Shown piece after piece: positions 22,601 to 34,600 of a stretch of 64,000 nucleotides of DNA. The position numbers were made by a program, and so were the translations under genes. The notes below the pieces were generated by a model. The model did not search any database, was not told the origin of the DNA, and saw only the letters and a program-made list of their open reading frames with translations. How positions within the stretch are numbered: the stretch's first letter is position 1; every line of letters starts with the position of its first letter. The DNA is from Mytilus galloprovincialis (taxonomy: Eukaryota > Mollusca > Bivalvia > Mytilida > Mytilidae), in the NCBI RefSeq assembly GCF_965363235.1, contig NC_134845.1, positions 20,214,524 to 20,278,523 on the forward strand. The letters run 5' to 3'.

Positions 22601-25600
22601 CGTAAAAAAATTTGTGAGATAGAATTTTGAATTAAAATATGAGAAGATAGTTTTGATAATATGTTTTAAGAAAATAAAAAGAAAACATGGTTCCACCGAA
22701 CTTTCGTTCTTGCTCAAAGAAATTAAAAAAAAAAAAATCCCTATCCGTTCAGTATAAATTTTGTACTACCCATTGAAATTGCTTATTTGAAAAATTGATT
22801 CTAAAAACACACATTGTTGGTATTTGTTAAAACAAATCGATAATGTAATGAATCTTTAAGTGATGAAATGAAAATAAACAGCCAAACAGTAAATTGCAAA
22901 TCGGTCTCAAAATTTGCAAATTTAGGTAAAGACCTAGACCGACTATGTACTGTGATTGTACAACCCAAGTTGGCGGTATACCATGAATCTACCTTCAATT
23001 TAATAGGATGTAGAAACTAACAGCATTATGTTTTTACATTTCTCTATGTATCAACTCTTTTGGAATGCTTTGTTTTAATCATACCTTTTTTCTGAGGTAC
23101 TGGTTTTCTCGATATGGTTAAGTTATGAATGTTATTGGATGTTACCCTTCTTGAAGACTTCTGTTGGGGGGTAGATGTCATCGCTGTATTAATTTGATCG
23201 GTTCCTTTTGCAGGTATGGGACTATTCAGAGACGCCATCCTAGTCGAAACCGAGTATTCTATCACCTGTTAACGAAAAACAAACTTACGTGTCTTAGACA
23301 GTATAACAAAGAAGATGTGGTATGATTGCCAATGAGACAACTTTCCACAAAAGACCAAAATGACACAGACATTAACAACTATAGGTCACCGTACGGCCTT
23401 CAACAATGAGCAAAGCCCATACCACATAGTCAGCTATTAAAGGCCCCGATAAGACAATGTAAAACAATTCAAACGAGAAAACTAACGGCCTTATTTATGT
23501 AAAAAAATGAACGAAAAACAAATATGTAACACATAAACAAACGACAACCACTGTATTACAGGCTCCTGACTTGGGACAGGCACATACATAAATAATGTGG
23601 CTGGGTTAAACATGTTAGCGGGTCCATTATGGTAATGTTGAATCCAGAAAACTAGTCAACAGTTTTATGCTATTCTGTCTAACTATATAAAGTGAATATG
23701 ATATTTGATCTATTGATATTTTTTGGTAGGAAAAATTAAAAGAACATTTAGAGTTTAGAGTAAACTGATTTTTTTGTGTGTTTAATACATTTACAAAAGG
23801 CATGAAAACAACTAATTTCAAATTACAATAGTCTTGATATATATCAAATAAAAACCAAAATAGATTTAACAAATCACCAGTTTCATTCCAGTAGCTACAC
23901 ATGTAGTACCTCGGTACTAGAATGAAAATGTGGATATTGTGTTATCATAATTTGATGTTACAAAAGTTTGGAAATTAACATAGAATAAGGAATATATCTA
24001 CCTAATAGACAGCTCTGAATCTTTCACTTGTTTTGGGTCTGTTTGTTTTTTGTTGTTGTTTTCTTTATGAGGCGGGGATTTTAAGCCAATCATCTTTTAA
24101 CTGAGTTTTTGATTTTCAATACTTTAGCCGCGATCATCATTGAATTATACCCTATTTATCTTTTTAAAAGGTTTTGGATTTTCAAATAGTTTGGCCTCGA
24201 TCATCACTAAATAGAATATTGATGTTAAAATACGCATTTGGTTTCAGAAGATTTGGCACCAAAATTACCTTGGTCTGGTGTATGTTGTCTTCGCATACAG
24301 CAAATGCAGTTGTATCTCGACTATTACAATCAGTATTATAATCGCATCTGTTTCCATTGCCGATTTTATTTATAGTGCAAAGTTTGCATCGCACGATCTC
24401 TTTTGTTTCAATATGTTGACCTATAGAAAAATACGCAAATATGGAGACTGACAATATATTTGCTTTGATTTCAATAACTAACGAGAAGGTGTAGTAAAAC
24501 TGATATTTTCATATGAAAGTATGCGCATTCCATCAATTAATTGTATTTAAGTACATATATTAACCATTCATGCTGCGTCCCTTATTTAAAGAAGGACGAT
24601 GGTATGGAAATAAACCATACAATAAGGGAGAAATGTATCAGGAAAATTATACTATTTCCTGGGTTCATAATAACATGAGCAACACGACGGGTGCCATACG
24701 TGGAGCAGGATCTGCTTATTCTCCAGGAGCACCTGAGATAGTTTTCTATGTTTTGTGTACTATATTCGTCTGTTTGTCCTTTTCCTTTTTTAGCCATGGC
24801 GTTGTCAGTTTGTTTTTGATCTATGAGTTTGAATGTCCCTCTGGTATCTTTCGTCCATCTTTTATGTTTATGTGCGATTATCTCGCCAATCTAGAGAAAG
24901 AAACAACAATTTAAAACTTGCAAGGATTCTTGAATCTTTAGAAACTGGATTAAAAAAACATATTTTCACTGCGTTGTAAAAACAACGTCTACAAACAGGA
25001 CCCTGTTTATTCTGAAATCCGATCTAAATATACAGTCACACAATACTCCCAATTTCATATATAATTAAAAACCAATTGTTCAGAGAACAATTGAAAGTCT
25101 TTCCACACCAAAGAAATTTTGATAAGATAGTTTCTTCATACTGATGCGATAAATAATGGTTTAATTATATTAATGAGTGATGTAAGGGAGATAATAAGCT
25201 ACTTCCGGTGAAATGAATATCACTTCCGGTCTCATATGATAGCTTTTTTGACACTGATTCCAAAAATATATAGTTTCTATATACTTTTATATGTAGAATG
25301 GCAGATAATTGGCCACTTCCGGTTTGTTGGAAGTCATTTTTAGTCTTCAGTAATCAGTTTATGTATCTTAGGACAAAATATATGGATTCTGAGTACTTTT
25401 ATATGAAAAAATTGCAAAAAAAAGGCTACTTCCGGTTTTCTCAAGGTCACTTCCGGTAGTCATTTTTCAAGGTCATTTGTCACCTTACCTTTTGTACAAG
25501 GTCAAATGCCTTTATAATGAACTTAATTGAAGTTATAATCAAATAACTTCATATCAAGACATATTAGGGGCACCAACTCCTATAAGATGCCATTAAATTG

Positions 25601-28600
25601 TATCAAACTTAATGTATCATATCTTCATAACAATAAAACAGACATTTTGCAATTGTTTTTCTTTATGTATCTTTCAAAGCGTCAGAGAAAATGCAAAAAC
25701 AAGCAAAAGTCACAAATTAGAACTTGACCTTGACCTTTGACCTTGACCTCATTTTCTAAGTTAGGACATAGGGGACTCAAATAAAAACATTCCAGGGTTA
25801 TACGGTTAACTGTTATTGAGTTAAAAAAACATAACGACAAATTTATTTTGTAAAGGTAGATAACTCCTATAAAATTTCAGCGAATCGCTTCGACCCAAAT
25901 GAGCCAAAAATTCCTGAGGATGTAACGAACAATTTGTAAAAAGAATTTTGTCGATATCTTTTTTTGTTACGAAGAAGATGCACACAGATGATAAACAGTG
26001 AATAGGGAGATAACTCTTACAAAGAAAATGGTTTGGCTTAGTAGGGTTAAATTTAAAAGCGCATAAACTATACGATACCATATGAGAAATATCTAAGCGA
26101 CATATTGCGAAACAAACATTTATCGCAAGAACAAAATTTGGCGGAAAAAAAAAAAATAATAATAAATATTAAAAACCAATTGTTCAGAGAACAATTGAAA
26201 GTCTTTCCACACCAAAGAAATTTGGATAAGAAGGTAGTTTCTTCATACTGATGCCATAAATAATGGTTTAATTATCTTTTTCAGTGATATAAGGGAGATA
26301 ATATGCTACTTCCGGTGAAATGAATGTCACATCCGGTCTCATATGATAGCTTCTTTCACACTGATTCCAAAAATATATAGTTTGTATATACTTTTGAATG
26401 TAGAATGGGAGATAATTGGCCACTTCCGGTTTGTTGGAAGTCATTTTTAGTCTTTAGTTATCTGTTCGTGTATCTTTATGACAAAATATATGGATTCTGA
26501 GTACTTTTATGTGAAAAAATTGCAAAAAAAGCTACTTCCGGTTTTCCCAAGGTCACTTCTGGTAGCCATTTTTCAAGGTCATTTGTCACTTAACCTTTTG
26601 TATAAGGTCAAATGTCTTTATAATGAACTTAATTGAAGTGATTATCAAATAACCTCATATCAAGACATTTCAGGGGCATCAACTCCTATAAGATGCCATT
26701 TAATTGTATAAGACTAAATGTAGCATATCTTCACTACAATAAAGCTGACATTTTGCACTTGTTCTTTTATATGTATCTCTCAAAGTGTCAGAGAAAATGC
26801 AAAAACAAGCAAAAGTCACAATTGAGAACTTGACCTTGACCTTTGACCTTGACCTCATTTTCTAAGTAAGGACCTAGGGGACTCAAATAAAAACATTCCA
26901 GGGTTATACGGTTAACTGTTTATGAGTTAAATAAACATACGACAAATTTATTTTGTAAAGGTAGATAACTCCTATAAAATTTCATCGAATCGTTTCGATC
27001 CAAATACGCCAAAAATTACTGAGGATGTAACGAACAATTTGTAAAAAGAATTTTGTCGCTATCTTTTTTTGTTACGGAGGAGATGCACACAGAGGATAAA
27101 CAGTGAAATGGGAGATAACTCTTACATAGAAAATGGTTCGCCTTAGCAGGGTGAAATTTAAAAGCGCTTAAACTATACATACGATACCATATGAGAAATA
27201 TCTAAGCGACATATTGCGAAACAAACATTTTGCGCAAGAACAAAATTTGGCGGAAGAAAAAAAAAAAATAATCAGAAGAAGAAAAACAATAAGTCTTTCC
27301 ACAGAAAAGTGGAAAGACTTAATTACCCGTCAAGTCCAATTTGTTTAATTAGTTTAACATCAAACCAGTTTCGATACGCAGTCAAAACAATATGAAAAAT
27401 TGAAAACAACACGTTAAATAATTGCAATGCGTCCAAAGCACTTTTTTATATACCTTCATCAGAAACGCTCAAAGCCAAACATTTGAAATCGAGGGATGTA
27501 TAAGGACCGAAACCGTTGAAGAGCTCTATGACAATACTACCTACAATTGATAGCCAAATTCATCTAAAGTCAACTTTGCCTGAGGGTTTTGAAACCTTAG
27601 TTTCTTAATAATTTCAAAATTTATAAACGGACAATTTAGTAAAGTTTGTTAAATCATGTCAGTACCGAAGTAAATGTACTGACTACTGAGCTGAAGATAC
27701 CCTCGGTGACTGATAGTCCACCAGCAGCGGTATTGACCCAGTGATGTAAAAAATAAATTGAAAACAACACGTTTAATAATTACAATGCATCCGAAGCGCT
27801 TTCTGGATTTACGTTTATCAGGAACGCTTTAATTCATACAAGATATTTTTTATTAAATAAAATCAATTAGCATGGCATGAAATAACAGTACTAGGGATTC
27901 ATTTATTTTTGTGAGTATCTGATTTCGTGGTTGTGCCATTCTACACACAAAGCCTATAGAAATCTTTGTATTCGTTGAACATTTGAATTCGTGGTTCACA
28001 TGTACCCACGAAACCCAAGAAAAATAGACGATTCGTCTTTATTTCTGACTACACCGGTTAGCTTTAATAAATTAAGCAATGTCTAATCCTTTTTTTGTTA
28101 ATATCAGTTATGATTGTAATAATATATTGTTTTTACATGTACAAGTAAGTGATTTGTAAATGACAAAACGCTACATTCTAGTAAAGTTACTGTTACCTCT
28201 ATCCACTGTTGGGTAGACTTGTCGGGCTGCACCCAACCAAAACTGGCTATTTATTTTCATCAAATGAAATGTCTTCATAGTTTGTATAGCCTGGCTGCTC
28301 GATGTCATATTACCATACAGATAACTCCCATTGTTTTTACAAATTTCGACTGAGGCTTCCCAAGTAGCTATGTTACGTAGTGCATAGTTGTCTGCTGTTG
28401 GGAGAAAAAATGTAATAACTATATTAAAAAAGTGAATTTGATTCAAGAGATTGTTGTTTGTATCTTGCTGACAAAATTGTAGTATGGGAAGTACATAACA
28501 ATTAAAAATATAAAAACCTATATTTCTAACATTAAAACTCACAACAGTACAAGGTTAATTTTGTACGTAAGGCGTGTGTTTATAATTTTTTACAACACGT

Positions 28601-31600
28601 CCTGGTAGATACTAGCTTTTTATCAACAACAGGCTTCTGTCCACGATTGGTATGAATCCAGGATAATTTGAGAAAGTTGTTATAATTTTTAAAACTTTAA
28701 CCCCAGAGTGGATGTAATGGTGAATGGCAGAAAGACTAATGTTTTTTTATAAGACAAAAAAGGATAAACTGGATGTTTTGTTATACAAAATTTACCTCTG
28801 GATACTATCTTACAATCATAAACAAGCTTCTGTTCAAATTTGGTAGAAATCAAGAATAGTTCAAGATAGTAATCAAACTTTTAAAAGCTTTAACCACAGA
28901 GTGAATATATGTTGATTCGCTGACGACGACGACAATGGAATGAAGAATCGCTATGTTTCGCTTTTCGCAGGCTCTTCAAAAATAAGAGACACCAATAGTT
29001 ATAAGTATACAACCTGCAAAATAAAACTTTATCAGATGCATACCGTTATTTTCACAAATTCTGTTCCAATATGGAGAACTACACTTGGACGGAATTAAAT
29101 GGCAAACGTTGAGTGTATCCATACAAAATAATCTCAGGCATAACATACTTGAATTGTATCTATCTAAAAATAGAAGTTAAATGTTTGTAGAAAATTTGTT
29201 CTGCACATTTTAAGAAAATCAGTATAATGTCTACAAAAACATAATACATGACATGATTTTTTTTCTATAAACCAGACTAATTCAGTAATTGTTTTCTTCG
29301 AGCTGTTTCATATTTTGTCATGTGAATGCCTTGTGTATTTGTTCCCGACCGTATGAGTATTTGTACCATACGCGTATGGTCATGACCATATGGGTATATA
29401 CTCATATGGTCCAACCATGCGCGTATGATCCGACCGTATGCGTATGGCCGGGGTAATAAACACCCTGTTACAGTTTACTTTTAATACTTCTTAACTCTTC
29501 ATATGGTATGACCATTCATTAAAAAGACGCTATCATATAGGTACTTTTATTGTTATATTATAATAAAACGATTAGCTAAATAAAAATTAGAAATTTCACA
29601 CAGTTACTTTGACTTACTTGTCAAAACTATAATAAACACATTTTATACCGATGGTCATTACCGATTTGTTATTACTAGTGAATGGCAATATGTCGACTTA
29701 AGAAAATAAATTCCCCATAAAATGTAATGAACTGTTAAACAAGAAGTCACTGGAAAGTAACATAATTTATTTAAATTATCTTTTGAGTATGGTGTATTGC
29801 AGTCATGCTACGATATTTGAGATCTAGATCACCGTAGACATATCGGAATGGCCCAAGACCTCGGTATCACTGTACGCAGCTACAAAATGGCTAGCTGTTC
29901 ACTTGCAAACAAAAGGTGTAAATGAAAGGGATCGTGTACAGCCAAGACTTGCAAATGCAAAAAAGCTATGGTACTGTGTGGAAGTAAATGTCACCCTAAG
30001 CCTACTTGCAAGAATGTAATTAGCGATGAAAACTAACTATTACATCAATATTTAATTTTTACGTAGTATTTGAATTATAAATGAAAATAATACATTGTCA
30101 TCGTATTCATCATTGTTATTTTAGATAAAGTATTTGTATAATGGAAACTTTTATAATGCAATTTAAAAAAAATACCTGTATAGTCCAAATACTCATATGG
30201 TCCGGCCCGTTAATAACCAAACGAGTATCACCCTTGTTTATGTTCCCTCTGACAATCATATGCTATTTTATTATTTTATTCATACATATGACCCCACAAA
30301 ACCAATATAGAATTATGTATGACGGATTACAAATATGTCGAGGTTTGATAACAACATAGAGATGTCAGTATATATTCAGGAAATTGCCGGGGTATATACC
30401 ACGTCTTCATCCCAAATTGAAACCTCATAAACGTCATCATAACACCAGTTACTATGTGACGTAGTCAAAAAGCTGTACAGAACACTAAGGAATGTCAGAG
30501 GCTCACAGAGGGAAAATAATAACGTACATCAATCAATAATACATTTTCAATACAAAATCACACAATGTACACTTTCAATACTTAAATTTAATGTGAAAAG
30601 TGTTATTATAAATTATTACAAACACGATAAAACTATTTTAACAGCAAATTACAAAAGGCTTCACGTATGCGAACATATCAGGTTGGGGTTTTCAATATAT
30701 ATGTTGTAAAAATCAAAACCGCACACTCATAAAAGTACAAAATATGAAATCTAAACACTTTATTGAAAACATTTTCCTCAAGGAAAAAAAATTGTCAAGA
30801 TAAAAAAGATGTATTTAAATGGATTACTCAAAATATAAAGTAACAATATTCATGATGTAATGAATATACATGCTGCATCATGAATGTTTAACAAAAAACC
30901 TGCACTGGAAAAACATTAAGACAGAGGTAATCCGTAATATATGGTAATTCAGGTCTCAGACAGGGTATATACTATGACATTCCCGGCTTAGGGCTTATAT
31001 CTCCTATGCCTTCGGCTCAGGGGATATACACTCTAAGACGGGAATGTCACAGTGTATACCCTGAATAACATATAATATATTATACCTGTCAATAATTCAA
31101 AACAATTTCAGGAAAAGTACGCAATTGAACAAAATACATCAAAAGTTTTTACTCTCTGGGTACGAACTGTACTTTAAGTATACTGCTGTAGTTTAAGATT
31201 AACAAAAACATGATAAAACTTTAGAATAAGAATTCGAATATATTAAGGATTCGTCAAAAATTGAAAACTAATTAATTAGACATACATTTTGCACAAAATA
31301 CGTTAAAACACTTTTTGACGATACATTATTCAACATTTATGAAATATTCTAATGCAATTATTTTGTATCAATGGTTCTGATTGGATGACAGTTAGCGTAA
31401 CATTCTCTATCTCCTTGTCTGTAAATAAGGAAGCCGACATTTTGAATTGCTGAATATATTGACATGTAATTTCTACAATAATAAGCAAAAAAGACTCACA
31501 TGTTGCACCTAAAAATCTTCATTTTATCAAATTTTATTACATTCTGAAACGGCACAAAAGCCAGAAAACGCCCCGTATTTATGTTTGACGCCGGAAGCAT

Positions 31601-34600
31601 ACCTATGATGTCACCTAGTGTAGGGACCAAAGAAGATCTTTTCGCGGAATTTTCTTTAATGAAGATTTTATACTGAAATAATGATTGAAATTTAATTATG
31701 ATCTTGTTTTGCCTTAGAATAGAGATAACTGTATTGTATTTGAAGCTTAAAGGACGTCCATCGGTAGTTTTACTGTCTCAAATACCCGTTTACCTGTCTC
31801 CGCTATGCGTCGCCAGGTAAACTAAATTTGCGACAGTAAAACTACCGATGGACGTCCTTAAAGCTTCAAATACAATACAGTTATCTCTTAATTTGTCTCT
31901 TGATACATAAAGCAAATTGTCCCAAAATCTTCAGATTACTTTAATTATTGATACAAATAGAATTGAATACTCGGAATACCTAATTCAATTCATGTTATCG
32001 TAATTTATTTTGATAGTGCATACCATGCTGAGTCACAGTTCTAGGTGACGATGTATACACATTAAAAATACTTGAGTCATATGTACTGCCGCAATCATTC
32101 GGTACAGTGTGGAACGTCTTGAAGTGTTGTTGGTACGTTTCACATCTCCCATCGCAAAAATGCGGAGACAAGCCACTGTCTTCAGGAATGTGACGCAAGC
32201 AAACACATTCTTTGCTCTACAAAATAAAATTAAAACAACATTTGAAAAAAGGGAATCAATGTTTGTTGTCGTTTTGCATTCCAATTGAACGCTTTTTTAA
32301 AGCTACTATAGAGGGATTACTAAATAACTCCTTTAACGGCATGTATTGTGTGTCAGACATTTATTCATTTGACCATGAGAATACCTCACCAAGATAAAAC
32401 ATAGCTGTATCCTGAAGTATTTACCTTTATAGAAAACGCAAAGGTTGTTAAAGGCTGACAAAGCTCCTGGCACAATCCAAGGGATGACCGAGGTAAAGTC
32501 ATCGAGGTACTAGGATCTGTATGATACCTTAAATAACTCCAATTATAACAACCTAGGGATATAAAACATAATGCTAGTAAATGACACAAACTTTAACAAA
32601 TCGTTCATATGTGTTTTGAGTATTTCTGTTGCCTTAAATTAATGTATGGTGATTTTATTTCACCGAAGGTATGTGCACAAAAATAGGATATACTTAACAT
32701 TTGTTTTGATTCTATTTTTGAATTTTTGAAATGCTAAGGCTTTTCTACCTCAGGAATAGATTACCTTAGCTGTATTTGCCAAAACTTTTAGAAATTTTGG
32801 TGCTTAATGCTCTTCAACTACGTACTTTATTTGGGCTTTTCAACTTTCTTGGATTCGAGTATCACTGATGAGTCTTTCGTAGACGAATCTCTCGTCTGGC
32901 GTTAATACAAAATTTGATCCTGGTATCTAGGATGACTTTATTTATGTTTTATTGTGAATTCCGAGTTACAAAACTAGTATAATAATTTGACCAATAATAT
33001 TGACATTGATTATGTCTTTTCTGTTTTTTCCGTGACATATCATTTGTTGGAAAAAGGTTTTATTTTTACCTATTTCTAATTGATGTTGAACGACCTTGAC
33101 TTCCAATGAGGGTTTCGCACGGTCGATATCGTATTCATTGCCATATATTGACATCTCATATTGAATTTGTTATTGGAATTTTATCGTTACGTTCAAGAAG
33201 AAATGAAATTGATAAATGAACTTTATTTATGTCTGCATATGAACACTATATGCATTTCATGTTTGTTTCTTTCAATATAACTGTTTAATTTTTTAAACGA
33301 TACATTTCGATAAATATGTCATATTGTTTGACCACAAAACAAAAACGAAAAACCTTCAGTCTAGTTTTGATAACTATTTTACTGATAACCTTTAGGAGAG
33401 TGCATTTAAAAACACAATTATTATTGTTAGTTTTTTACCATTAACCTAAAATATCGTAAAAACAGCTGACCCAATTTTAAACTGTATTTCATTTATTCTT
33501 CCTTTTTGTGAGATTATTATTGAAAGGCACATTGAACTAATGTTTATCGGATCATAATTTATATAAACAAGCAACCAAAATATTTTCAATTAAAAAAAGT
33601 GCACGTAATTGTCGAATAGTATAATAATGAATGATAAAAGTGTGTCTTCTCTTGTTGAATGAACACTTGCAAGATACTAGTACTTCTTTGTTATGTAAAA
33701 TTCTCTTGTTTACTGAAAGTTACCTGCCGAATAACACCTATCATTGGTGAAGGCTTTGTATGGGTACGAAGAGTTTTTCTTTTGGAGCAGGATCTATAAA
33801 TCCTTCTCGAGCACCCGAGACCAATCCCGGTTTTTGATTGTGCTCGAGATGCACAGTTTTGGGGGTTTTGATACTGTGTTTTGTAAACTGTGGTTTGTCT
33901 TTGATCTTTTGACCGTTTTTTACCACTGTTAAGGTACGACAAAACAGTCCCTTATGTATGTTTCGTCTTTCTTTGGCAAATTATTGCAATACTGTGTGCC
34001 ATATAATATTTTATTAAATTTGATTTATCTACCTATGATATGTATCCAATCGGATAGTCTATTGTATTCGCCTCTCCAATAGTCGCTGGTCATGTTGTCA
34101 ATTTTACGTTGTATCATGGTGCTGTTTTTACTCTTGCAGAAGTGATTTGCTTCTATCCACGTCATTTTATATTCAGAAGTTATGTTGACTTTCTTTTATT
34201 ATCACAAATAAACAAGCAAATGGTTAATAGACATTTCGACCGAACAACTTTATTTCTGCATTTCATTATTTTAAATTCTTGAGATTGGTTTTTACCTTCA
34301 AACCATTTATAGTAACGTGTTTTTTTTCCTGACATTTTATTTTGGTCGTCAGGTTTAAAGTTGAAATAAATATCACACAAAACTTAATTCAAAAGTTTTC
34401 TTGCTATTAACGAAAATTAATTTGAAGTTAACTTATAAAAGTCACCTGAGCAACGCAGATATTTAACTCAATGTTTTACGGGGTTTTGTGTCTGAATAAA
34501 GTTTTGATCTTAAAATTAAGACATACATTTAAACATTTAACCGGTAAAATTTAGTTCATTTCAATTTTAGTTTTATAAATATTCAATAAGAAATCATTTA

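Noticed and set aside
25064-27275. Paired LTRs of a retrovirus-like element
   Set aside because: The copies abut head-to-tail with no internal coding region between them, so they are a tandem duplication and not LTRs.
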